Positions 1-6,140 of a DNA stretch of 15,924 nucleotides are shown here, piece by piece. A program made the position numbers and the translations under genes. The notes beneath the pieces were generated by a model. It was not told the origin of the DNA. It saw only the letters and a program-made list of their open reading frames with translations, and made no database searches. Numbering within the stretch: the first letter of the stretch is position 1; every line of letters starts with the position of its first letter. The DNA is from an uncultured Thermomicrobiales bacterium (GTDB lineage Bacteria; Chloroflexota; Chloroflexia; Thermomicrobiales; UBA6265): positions 1 through 15,924 of the forward strand of contig CADCWJ010000667.1 in assembly GCA_902806365.1 (NCBI GenBank). The letters are read 5' to 3'.

Positions 1-497
1 AGGTCATTCGGCGGATTGTCGTTGAAGGTTTGGCGGCGATTGCCTCCGCTACCTCCGCCGCCGGGGCCTTCGCCCCCGCCACCACCGCTATAGCCGCTGG
101 AACTCCCCGCAATTCCGCCAGGGGCGCCTTCGCCCTCCCGGCGGTCTCCACCAACGAACTGGAAGTCGGTCATCGTCACGTCATAGGACACCCGGGTCTG
201 GCCATCGCTTCCGGTAAACTCGCGAGGCTCCAGCCGCCCTTCGACGTATAACGATCGCCCCTTCGCGATGTGTCCCTGTTGGGCAAGTTTGTCGATCCGT
301 TCCGCGAGTCGATCCCAGGCGGAGACGCGGTACCAGGTCGCGCGTCCTTCCTCGGATTGCCTGGCCTGTTGGCCGCCGCGAGGGCGTGGATTGACCGCGA
401 TACTCAGCTCGACAACCATCGCTCCCGAGGGAATGTATTTCGTCTCCGGGTCATTACCGAGGTTACCGAGAAGCGAGACCTTCGCAAAACTGGCCAT
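1..497 (-). CDS. ssb: Single-stranded DNA-binding protein (3' end cut by window edge)
   Basis: The minus-strand frame from ATG at 497 runs open to the window edge (165 codons), so the stop lies outside. The protein begins MASFAKVSLLGNLGNDPETK and continues with an OB-fold pattern typical of bacterial SSB: AVNPRPRG, TWYRVSAWDRLAERI, GRSLYVEGRLEPREF and SYDVTMTDFQFVGG. After about residue 115 it turns into a glycine/serine-rich linker, and the last visible residues (TFNDNPPNDL) lead towards the acidic tip that in SSBs recruits partner proteins. SSB coats single-stranded DNA during replication, repair and recombination. It starts 5 bases after the rpsF stop, with a GGGAGGG ribosome-binding stretch inside the end of rpsF, so the two are almost certainly one transcript. 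In this arrangement rpsR is expected next, beyond the edge. The assignment is secure. Confidence 0.95.
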   Translation of the reverse strand, partial: MASFAKVSLLGNLGNDPETKYIPSGAMVVELSIAVNPRPRGGQQARQSEEGRATWYRVSAWDRLAERIDKLAQQGHIAKGRSLYVEGRLEPREFTGSDGQTRVSYDVTMTDFQFVGGDRREGEGAPGGIAGSSSGYSGGGGGEGPGGGGSGGNRRQTFNDNPPND

Positions 498-502
498 GGT
501 GC

Positions 503-1219
503 TCAGCCCTCCCGCGTCGCGTCGTTCGTATCATCGGAGTCTGAGGCGCTTGCGGCCTCAACGGCAGGAACTGGCGCGTCGGCCGATTCAGGGGCCATCG
601 CGGGCTCTGTTACGACTTCCGCCTCCTCCGTCACGGCGGCGACGGGAAGGGTTTCGGGGGGAGTTACAGGGTCGGTTTCTGCCGAGCCCGCCGCGGGCTC
701 TGCCGCCTGAACGCTGGATGGCTCAGTGACCGGGTCGGGTGCGGTCACAGACGGATCGGACTGCGCGGCAGCGGGTACATCGGCAGGTCCCGGGGTCCGG
801 TCCGGCACGGCATCCTGGTCACCAGTGGCTGTGGGCTCGTCCGTCGCAGCGTCGGCATCCTCTGGTCGCGAGGTGTCCTTTTCGCCAGCCTTCGGGTCGT
901 CATGCACCAGCAGATACCGCATCACATTGACGTCGAGCTTCAACTCTCGCTCGATCTCGGTCATCATGCGTGGTTCGAGATCGAAGTGAAAGACGATGTA
1001 ATAGCCGTCCCGGTAATCCTGGCTGTTGTGCCGGACACTATATGCAAGTCGCCGTCGCCCCCAGGGGGAATCGGTGAGGGTTTCCTTGATTGCCCCGGTA
1101 GCGGTGGTGATATGCGTACTTATTCGCTGGATCTGCGTAGCCAAATCCTCGTCCGCCAGTTCGGGAACGAGGATTGTCATGAGTTCGTAAGCGCGCGGCT
1201 CACGAGTGGTGTTGACCAC
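503..1219 (-). CDS. rpsF: 30S ribosomal protein S6 with a long acidic C-terminal tail
   Basis: The N-terminal ~105 residues are a complete S6 domain (REPRAYELMTILVPEL, SPWGRRRLAYSVRHNSQDYR, GYYIVFHFDLEP, LDVNVMRYLLVHDD). S6 binds 16S rRNA with S18 on the platform of the 30S subunit. I chose GTG at 1219 because AGGAAGGGG lies six bases upstream; an in-frame ATG at 1249 would lengthen it by ten residues but has no better signal. S6 proteins are usually about 95-135 residues; this one is 238. The extra ~130 residues are low-complexity, rich in Ala, Pro, Glu, Asp, Thr and Val, with very few basic residues, and are predicted to be disordered. It is followed after 5 bases by ssb, as in the widespread rpsF-ssb-rpsR operon. 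The S6 assignment is secure; the role of the tail is unknown. Confidence 0.95.
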   Translation of the reverse strand: MVNTTREPRAYELMTILVPELADEDLATQIQRISTHITTATGAIKETLTDSPWGRRRLAYSVRHNSQDYRDGYYIVFHFDLEPRMMTEIERELKLDVNVMRYLLVHDDPKAGEKDTSRPEDADAATDEPTATGDQDAVPDRTPGPADVPAAAQSDPSVTAPDPVTEPSSVQAAEPAAGSAETDPVTPPETLPVAAVTEEAEVVTEPAMAPESADAPVPAVEAASASDSDDTNDATREG

Positions 1220-1245
1220 CAAATGCCCCTTCCTTCGGGTTTCCC

Positions 1246-1294
1246 CCACGCGCTATAGCCCGTGGCGGAGAAAGGACGCGAAGTCACTCCGCGT
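1246..1294 (-). promoter_or_regulatory. Two hairpins in the rpsF 5' leader
   Basis: In the minus-strand transcript, 1294-1276 folds as ACGCGGAG-TGA-CTTCGCGT (8 pairs, one G:U), and 1265-1246 folds as CCACG with CGTGG around a ten-base loop. They lie between the candidate promoter and the rpsF ribosome-binding site. In many bacteria this position holds an autoregulatory S6:S18-binding leader, but I could not match that motif, so only the hairpins are claimed. Confidence 0.35.
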
Positions 1295-1343
1295 GCTATT
1301 CCATTCCCAATACATAACATGCCCGTACATCGAGCGTTGCGGA

Positions 1344-1352
1344 AGTATACCA
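1344..1352 (-). promoter_or_regulatory. Candidate extended -10 promoter for rpsF-ssb
   Basis: On the minus strand the bases read TGGTATACT, matching the extended -10 pattern TGnTATAAT at all but one position. No clear -35 box is seen. Transcription would start near 1337 and leave a leader of about 118 bases before the rpsF GTG. A second, weaker candidate (TGTTATGTA) lies closer to the gene. Confidence 0.45.
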
Positions 1353-1378
1353 TTCGGCGCGCTGGAGGCCGGGCGGCG

Positions 1379-2596
1379 TCAGGTGCGCTGTTGAAGGTCC
1401 AGTCCAATAACCTCGCTCAGCTTCCTGAGCGCCCGCTGGGCAGTGCGGATGTCGTCATCCTCGGGTGCTTCGAGAATAGCCTGGGCGATTGCCCGCATGT
1501 GCTCGATCGCTCGCGGCGTGTCGAGATCATCGTCGAGCGCGGCAAAGAACTGCTCCCGGTCACGGGCGACATCGAGGACGTCGCCGACACCGTAGACGGG
1601 AACTTCAACTGCTTCGCGGAGGTCGCTGGCAACGGCGGCCCAGCGCTCGATCTCTTCGTCCTCGTATTCCCACGGCGTGCGGTAGTGGTTCGACAGGAGA
1701 TAGAGCCGAAGTGCATCTGCCTGGTACGAATCGAGGACATCGCGCACAAGGACGAGATTGCCGAGCGACTTGCTCATCTTCTCGCCCTGATAGTCGACCA
1801 TCGCGGCGTGCATCCAGTAGCGCACGAACGGCTTGACGCCGGTCGCGTTCTCCGACTGGGCGATCTCGCATTCGTGATGAGGAAAAATCAGATCGTATCC
1901 GCCACCGTGGATGTCGACCGTAGGCCCCAGAACAGACGTTGCCATCGCACTGCATTCGATATGCCAGCCGGGGCGGCCATCGCTCCAGGGCGAGGGCCAG
2001 GTCGGCTCGCCCGGTGTTCCTGCCTGCCAGAGAACGAAATCGAGCGGATCCCGCTTCCTGGGATCGTCCGGATGGTTCCCGCGTTCGTTGGCGATCGGGA
2101 GCATGGCCGTCCTGGCCAGATGGCTCAGCTTTCCGAAGCCGGAAGCCCGATCGACGGAGAAGTACACGTTGCCTTGCGATTCGTAGGCAAACCCCTTTGC
2201 CAAAAGGGTTTCGACGAGCGCCACGATCTGCGGGATGTGCGCGGTCGCCGCCAGGTAATGATCGGGGTCCAATGCGTTGAGATCCCGCATGTCCTGACGA
2301 AACTTGGAAATTTCCTGCCTGCCGAGCTCGTCCCAGGTCAGGCCCAGTTCTTTCGATTTCCGCAGGATGTCATCGTCTATGTCGGTCACGTTCTGTACAT
2401 ACGTGACACGTTCGCCGATCTCGCGGAGATAGCGGACAAGCACATCGAAGGCGAGAAAGGTGAAGGCGTGTCCGACGTGCGTCGTGTCATATGGGGTAAC
2501 CCCGCAGACATACAATCCGACATGGCCATCGTTGACGACGAGTTCCTCCACCTGCTGGGATTGGGTGTTGAATAACCGCATGCGCTTGCTGTTCAT
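1379..2596 (-). CDS. cysS: Cysteinyl-tRNA synthetase (short form; MshC-like features)
   Basis: This is a class I aminoacyl-tRNA-synthetase fold that activates cysteine. Numbered from ATG 2596 (405 residues), it shows YVCG with zinc ligand Cys31, the HIGH-type motif HVGH at 40-43, RPGWHIECSAM with Cys215, GGYDLIFPHHECE with His240 and Glu244 completing the zinc site, and KMSKS at 273-277. The chosen start is uncertain: ATG 2626 and ATG 2581 are also in frame and none has a strong ribosome-binding site. Only about 128 residues follow KMSKS, where typical CysRS has nearer 190, so the anticodon-binding region is reduced. The total length and the sequence TPYDTTHVGHA resemble MshC, the cysteine ligase of mycothiol synthesis. 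The retained HHECE zinc pattern favours CysRS, and no other mycothiol gene is in view. The family is secure; the exact function is slightly less so. Confidence 0.82.
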   Translation of the reverse strand: MNSKRMRLFNTQSQQVEELVVNDGHVGLYVCGVTPYDTTHVGHAFTFLAFDVLVRYLREIGERVTYVQNVTDIDDDILRKSKELGLTWDELGRQEISKFRQDMRDLNALDPDHYLAATAHIPQIVALVETLLAKGFAYESQGNVYFSVDRASGFGKLSHLARTAMLPIANERGNHPDDPRKRDPLDFVLWQAGTPGEPTWPSPWSDGRPGWHIECSAMATSVLGPTVDIHGGGYDLIFPHHECEIAQSENATGVKPFVRYWMHAAMVDYQGEKMSKSLGNLVLVRDVLDSYQADALRLYLLSNHYRTPWEYEDEEIERWAAVASDLREAVEVPVYGVGDVLDVARDREQFFAALDDDLDTPRAIEHMRAIAQAILEAPEDDDIRTAQRALRKLSEVIGLDLQQRT

Positions 2597-2721
2597 CCAT
2601 TCTTGCGGAGCACCGGACGGACGCACGAGGCGTGGTTCGGACGGTGGACGCGGCCACCCCGGACCATCGATTCGTGCGCGTTTGCCGGTTTCGCATCTGA
2701 CCGGTCGTTACCTTCAGAAAG

Positions 2722-2730
2722 TATATAGCA
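2722..2730 (-). promoter_or_regulatory. Candidate extended -10 promoter for cysS
   Basis: The minus strand reads TGCTATATA followed by CT, an extended -10 element about 126 bases upstream of the cysS start. There is no convincing -35 box. The leader it would produce carries no T-box sequence, unlike leuS. Confidence 0.35.
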
Positions 2731-2803
2731 GGAGCGGATTGGGCCGGCACGCGTGCGTCCCCCATGACCATGGACGAGTCGACCGGGCGGACGAACCGGC
2801 GCG

Positions 2804-2812
2804 TGATATGAT
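2804..2812 (+). promoter_or_regulatory. Candidate extended -10 promoter for the secreted protein and otsB genes
   Basis: TGATATGAT on the plus strand fits TGnTATAAT with one mismatch and lies 66 bases upstream of the ATG at 2878. No -35 box is evident. With the cysS candidate it makes 2597-2877 a divergent promoter region; I see nothing else in that stretch. Confidence 0.4.
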
Positions 2813-2877
2813 CCCAATGGAAATCACCTTCCCCACGGACCGGTCCAAAGTGACGCCCCCCATCTTCAGGACAACCG

Positions 2878-3570
2878 ATGCTTCCATTGACCTGGCAACC
2901 ACTCAAGACATCGCGTGGACCGTTGCGGGGCACGTTTCCCATCCTTGCTGTTCTGCTGCTTGGTGGGCTTCTGTCGCTCACGTCATTGGCGGGAATTGCC
3001 GTCGCCCAAGCCGACCCTTCGACGCCAGTTCCCCTGGCCGGAGAAAACGACGCGTCGAAACCCTGCTTCGATGGACACCTGCGGATTCGAGATCTCGAAG
3101 GCGCGCAGGAGACGTTGGTCGACGGATTCGCCAGGGCCGATGCGATCGCCAAGGCCTGGGAGTCGGACGCTCGCCTGTTCACCCTGCGGCTAGGCTGCCC
3201 ATTGCTGGAAACCGGATATCAATGGGAAGGCACGTATTTTTCCGAAACGGCCCAGGCCTTCTTCGATACGGACACCAGAACCGTGCAGGCGTCCGAAGAT
3301 GACCCGGCGACGGTTCCGACCCTCGACAGCACGACGATCCAGATTCTCCCGGTCTATCGCTCGCTGCTGAGGGCTGGATACGACGAGGCATCGCAATTCG
3401 GCGCGGTGGGCGGTCTCACGATCCGGCCAAGCACCGAAGAGCAGCCGTTCGGACCGCCCTCCGCTCCCCGCGGCGATGTCTATTTCCATGTGTCGATCAT
3501 GGAGCGGGGAGAAGTGATCGATGTGTGGATCGCGGCCCGCGATGGCACCATCTATCGATACGAGGTTTAG
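2878..3570 (+). CDS. Secreted protein of unknown function
   Basis: The protein has 230 residues. A positively charged N-terminus and a hydrophobic stretch (ILAVLLLGGLLSLTSLAGIA) end in AVAQA-DP, a good signal-peptidase site near residue 45, so the mature part should be outside the membrane. The start is supported by AGGA six bases before the ATG. The mature portion contains two cysteines (KPCFDG and LGCPLL), which could form a disulfide. It ends in a beta-rich segment, GDVYFHVSIMERGEVIDVWI followed by AARDGTIYRYEV, that resembles small extracellular beta folds. I recognise no named family. It is followed closely by otsB on the same strand and probably shares its transcript, but nothing in the protein points to trehalose metabolism. 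Confidence 0.8.
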   Translation: MLPLTWQPLKTSRGPLRGTFPILAVLLLGGLLSLTSLAGIAVAQADPSTPVPLAGENDASKPCFDGHLRIRDLEGAQETLVDGFARADAIAKAWESDARLFTLRLGCPLLETGYQWEGTYFSETAQAFFDTDTRTVQASEDDPATVPTLDSTTIQILPVYRSLLRAGYDEASQFGAVGGLTIRPSTEEQPFGPPSAPRGDVYFHVSIMERGEVIDVWIAARDGTIYRYEV

Positions 3571-3605
3571 CAAGAGTGTCCGTGTAGAGCGTTCCGGAGA
3601 TGCCC

Positions 3606-4460
3606 GTGGCACATGTCACCCCGGTTGAGGACGCCGCCGCCCGGTTGTACCGGGTCCTGTCGCACGAGCCCGCTAGTCTGTTCTCCGACTTTGACGGCAC
3701 GTTGAGTCCGATGGCGCCCACCCCGGACGGAGCGGCCCTCGCTCCCGGAGTCCGGGACGTGCTCAGGGCGCTCGCGCGCCGGATCGAACTCGTTGGCATC
3801 GTGACCGGCCGTGCCGTCAATGACGCACGCGAGCGGGTAGGGGTGCCAGAACTCCTCTATGTCGGGAACCACGGCCTCGAGTGGGCCGAGCGTGGGGTCC
3901 ATGTCGATCATCCGGTGGGGATCGCCGCCGCCGACTCGATCTCGACCGCGTTACACCAGATTGGTGCGGAGATTGGGTCGACGCTGGGTCTCGGCGGATT
4001 GGTGTTCGAGGACAAGCGGCTTTCCGGATCGATCCATTACCGCCTGAGCGAGGATCCGGTCACGATGGGGTTGGCGCTCGGGGAGATCACTGAGCGGGTG
4101 GCGATCGCGCACGGTTTGCATGTCGCGTCCGGAAAGATGGTCTACGAGCTGCGGCCCACTGCATCGGTGAGCAAGGGGACGGCACTGCGCGAGATCGTGC
4201 TGCAGCGGAACCTCCGGAGTGCGGTTTTCCTGGGGGATGACGTGACCGATGTGGACGGGTTCCGGGCGCTCCGGGCACTTCGCGAAGGGGAGGGGCTCCC
4301 CACACTGGCGGTTGGGGTGCTCACCCCCGACACCGCACCCAGCGTGATTGCCGAAAGCGATCTCCTGCTCGACGGTGTGGACGACGTGGTCAGGACGCTG
4401 AACGCGCTCGATCACCTGCTGGCGGCGGATCGGATCAGGGCCACGGAGCTGGAATCATGA
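3606..4460 (+). CDS. otsB: Trehalose-6-phosphate phosphatase (HAD superfamily)
   Basis: OtsB removes phosphate from trehalose 6-phosphate to give trehalose, a compatible solute. The nucleophile motif DFDGTLSP is at residues 28-35, followed by IVTGRAVNDAR, YVGNHGLEW, the FEDKRLSGSIHYRL segment, GKMVYELRP, SKGTALREI and the metal-binding GDDVTDVDGF around residues 210-219. These occur in the order expected for OtsB, and the length (284) is normal. I prefer the GTG at 3606 because GGAG lies six bases upstream; the ATG at 3600 directly abuts that GGAG, too close for it to work. The last motif reads TDVDGF where most members have TDE-x-F, a mild departure. No trehalose-6-phosphate synthase is adjacent. 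The stop overlaps the next start as ATGA, so the DUF192 gene is probably translationally coupled. Confidence 0.88.
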   Translation: MAHVTPVEDAAARLYRVLSHEPASLFSDFDGTLSPMAPTPDGAALAPGVRDVLRALARRIELVGIVTGRAVNDARERVGVPELLYVGNHGLEWAERGVHVDHPVGIAAADSISTALHQIGAEIGSTLGLGGLVFEDKRLSGSIHYRLSEDPVTMGLALGEITERVAIAHGLHVASGKMVYELRPTASVSKGTALREIVLQRNLRSAVFLGDDVTDVDGFRALRALREGEGLPTLAVGVLTPDTAPSVIAESDLLLDGVDDVVRTLNALDHLLAADRIRATELES

Positions 4461-4972
4461 AACGTCCAGGATATTCGTTCTTCCCCGTCCTCGTTGTCCT
4501 GCTTTTTGCTTTCCAATGGACGTCGGCGGTGGCCCAGCCGCTCGTCCTGCCGCCCTGGCGCGAGGCGTTGCCAGCCGCTCGCGAAACAGCGGAGATATCG
4601 GTCGGTACTACCTCGGTGCTCGTCGACCTCGCATTGACGCCAAACCAGCAGCAACTCGGGCTCGGGTACCGCAATGGGTTGGAGCCCGGCACCGGCATGC
4701 TGTTCGTGTTTCCGGAATCCTCCGAACGTTCGTTCTGGATGAAGGGAATGCGCTTTTGCCTCGATATCATCTGGATCGAGGGGGAAGCGATCACCGGTGC
4801 GGCAGAGAGCGTCTGTCCTGACCCCGCTGGAACCCTGGACGCTGAGCGCGAAACGTACCCGTCCACCGGTCCGGCGAGCCATGTGCTCGAGATGCCGGCC
4901 GGGTGGCTGCGCGCCAACGGGTACGGGCCGGGCACACCCGTCATCATCCCGGACATTCCGTCACAGGGGTGA
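4457..4972 (+). CDS. Secreted DUF192 protein
   Basis: The protein has 171 residues. A signal peptide (hydrophobic core about residues 8-22, cleavage likely after AVA at 24-26) precedes a DUF192 domain from about residue 46 to 167. Its hallmarks are QQQLGLGYRNGLEPGTGMLF, FPESSERSFWMKGMRFCLDI and HVLEMPAGW. DUF192 proteins are common and small, often secreted, and have no firmly established biochemical role. Cys101 and Cys120 (within MRFCLDI and ESVCPD) could pair as a disulfide in the exported domain. It begins inside the otsB stop (ATGA) and its last 12 bases overlap the convergent translin-family gene. The domain is recognised with confidence; function is not assigned. Confidence 0.85.
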   Translation: MKRPGYSFFPVLVVLLFAFQWTSAVAQPLVLPPWREALPAARETAEISVGTTSVLVDLALTPNQQQLGLGYRNGLEPGTGMLFVFPESSERSFWMKGMRFCLDIIWIEGEAITGAAESVCPDPAGTLDAERETYPSTGPASHVLEMPAGWLRANGYGPGTPVIIPDIPSQG

Positions 4973-5638
4973 TCCGTCCGCTCGTTCGAACCGCGCCAAC
5001 GCCCGCTCAAGCCGATGCTGCCGCACCGCGATCGTAACGTCGGCCCGCGTCCGCTCCAACACGCCGCGCAACTGGTCGGTCGAGCGCCTTAAGCCGCCAG
5101 TAATGGCGTCCGGGAAATCGACGGTGATGAGCACGGCGTACACATCGTCCATTCGCCGCAACAAGGCGAGCGCGCGCCCGATGTTGTCGTCGCGGAGGGC
5201 GTCAAGTGTATCCCGGCGCAACTCGCTGGCGGCCTCGGCCAGGGCATTCAGGTACGCAGCGTTCTCCACTCCGAGAGCCGCCGGAGCGGGCGAAGGAAGG
5301 TCTGCGAGCATGGTGGCCGTGATCGCGGCCTCAGCGAATTCCTTCATCGCGTCCTGAACGTAACCGGCCCAGTACAGGCTGGGGTGGCGCGCGGTCGCGT
5401 CGATCATCTGGTCGAGCAATGCGCGCGCCTGCCCAATCAGGAGCTCCGCCGTCTCGTGCTCCGCGCGATGAAGCGCACGAACGGCGTTTGCCGACTGGCG
5501 AACGACCTGGCGGCTGAGCGTCAGCGCGCCATCACGAGCGTTGCTGAGGCGGTCCAGGTCTCCGATGATGCCGCCGGTGATGGCGGAGAGCGACGTATCA
5601 TCGTTCGGTCCGGAATTCCCGTTCTCAGGGTCAGACAT
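4961..5638 (-). CDS. Translin-family protein (COG2178-type, bacterial)
   Basis: The protein is all-helical, 225 residues from the chosen ATG. Segments follow the translin/TRAX pattern in order: SRQVVRQSANAVRALHR (42-58), GYVQDAMKEFAEAAI (92-106), AAYLNALAEAASELRR (127-142), then DFPDAITGGLRRSTDQLRG (174-192) and VLERTRAD (193-200). Eukaryotic translin and TRAX form octamers that bind and trim small RNAs; bacterial and archaeal members are much less studied, so a nucleic-acid role here is inference from the family. Glu100 and Glu103 in KEFAEA fall where TRAX has metal-binding acidic residues, which should be tested by alignment. Start choice is uncertain: ATG 5665, 5650 and 5638 are in frame; I chose 5638 (MSDPE) because an AGGA lies upstream, although its spacing is long. 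It is divergent from the leuS leader and overlaps the DUF192 gene tail to tail by 12 bases. Confidence 0.75.
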   Translation of the reverse strand: MSDPENGNSGPNDDTSLSAITGGIIGDLDRLSNARDGALTLSRQVVRQSANAVRALHRAEHETAELLIGQARALLDQMIDATARHPSLYWAGYVQDAMKEFAEAAITATMLADLPSPAPAALGVENAAYLNALAEAASELRRDTLDALRDDNIGRALALLRRMDDVYAVLITVDFPDAITGGLRRSTDQLRGVLERTRADVTIAVRQHRLERALARFERADGSPL

Positions 5639-5707
5639 GCTGTTGTCCATTCCTGTTGAGTTCATGGGGGCTGCGGCCAGAGCGTGTTCGGGTGGCAGGC
5701 GGGCGAA

Positions 5708-5737
5708 TTGACACCTTTATTCGGCACAATCTATACT
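5708..5737 (+). promoter_or_regulatory. Near-consensus housekeeping promoter for the leader, tRNA-Ala and leuS
   Basis: A perfect -35 box TTGACA (5708-5713), an 18-base spacer and the -10 box TATACT (5732-5737) form the best promoter in the window. Transcription should start near 5744, about 60 bases before Stem I of the T-box leader. I found no comparable promoter between here and the tRNA or leuS. Confidence 0.8.
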
Positions 5738-5959
5738 CCATCGCGTTGCAGGGCGGTTGCGAAACGGTCCGTTGTAGCGAACGTGCGGTGCCCTCGGGCG
5801 CGTGCGAGGCGATGACCGGGAGCAGTAGGCTCGATCTCCAGAGAGGCGCCGGTGTTGAAAGGCGTCAGCCAGAGTCGAACTCACCCGTGAGCTATGCCAG
5901 TGAAGACGAGTACCGTGGTGAGCTGGCATCGGGTGCCTCCGTTATCGGGCGATTGAGCG

Positions 5960-6103
5960 GATCGCGATTGATTCATCACGGCGCGGACATTGACGCGGGG
6001 CTGTAGCTCAGCTGGGAGAGCGCAACACTGGCAGTGTTGAGGTCAGGGGTTCGAGCCCCCTCAGCTCCACCCGTAACGATGTCCCGATGAGTCCGTCGCG
6101 GTC
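5960..6103 (+). other. Extended Stem III helix bracketing tRNA-Ala
   Basis: The flanks of the tRNA pair with each other: 5963-5968 with 6095-6100 (6 pairs, one G:U), a single T/C mismatch, 5970-5977 with 6086-6093 (8 pairs, one G:U), an asymmetric loop (7 bases against 1), 5985-5992 with 6077-6084 (8 pairs, one G:U), a two-base AA bulge, and 5993-5995 with 6072-6074. Three further pairs (5960-5962 with 6101-6103, one G:U) are possible at the base but compete with a small hairpin in the preceding segment. One unpaired C (5996) on the 5' side and two (6070-6071) on the 3' side join the helix to the tRNA acceptor stem. The helix ends just before the T-box, where Stem III belongs. Confidence 0.8.
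5997..6069 (+). tRNA. tRNA-Ala (anticodon GGC), CCA not encoded
   Basis: The cloverleaf is complete. Acceptor stem GGGGCTG (5997-6003) pairs with CAGCTCC (6062-6068), including G3:U70, the main alanine identity element. D-stem GCTC/GAGC surrounds the loop AGCTGGGA. Anticodon stem CAACA/TGTTG surrounds CTGGCAG, with anticodon GGC at 6030-6032, T33 before it and A37 after. The variable loop is AGGTC, the T-arm is AGGGG/CCCCT around TTCGAGC, and the discriminator is A6069. All invariant bases checked are present, so it looks functional rather than a relic. The following bases are CCC, so CCA must be added after processing. It lies inside the leuS T-box leader, with no promoter of its own that I can see. 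Confidence 0.96.
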
Positions 6104-6140
6104 AAGCAGGGTGGTACCGCGGAAGCGAATCTCTGGAAAC

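Noticed and set aside
30..251. Plus-strand open frames at the left end
   Set aside because: They are antisense to ssb and its glycine-rich linker, and look like shadows.
1262..2575. 437-codon open frame antisense to cysS
   Set aside because: It is a shadow of a clear synthetase gene; such antisense frames are expected at this GC content.
2597..2720. Possible T-box leader for cysS, by analogy with leuS
   Set aside because: There is no AGGGTGG-type T-box, specifier loop or terminator in this leader.
5744..5807. Additional structured element between the promoter and Stem I
   Set aside because: Short complementary stretches such as ACGG/CCGT and AGGGC/GCCCT exist, but none is convincing enough to report.
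5997..6069. Idea that the tRNA-like sequence is a mimic or dead relic that only serves the riboswitch
   Set aside because: All stems pair fully, invariant bases are intact, and G3:U70 with A73 marks a chargeable tRNA-Ala; a functional tRNA is the simpler reading.
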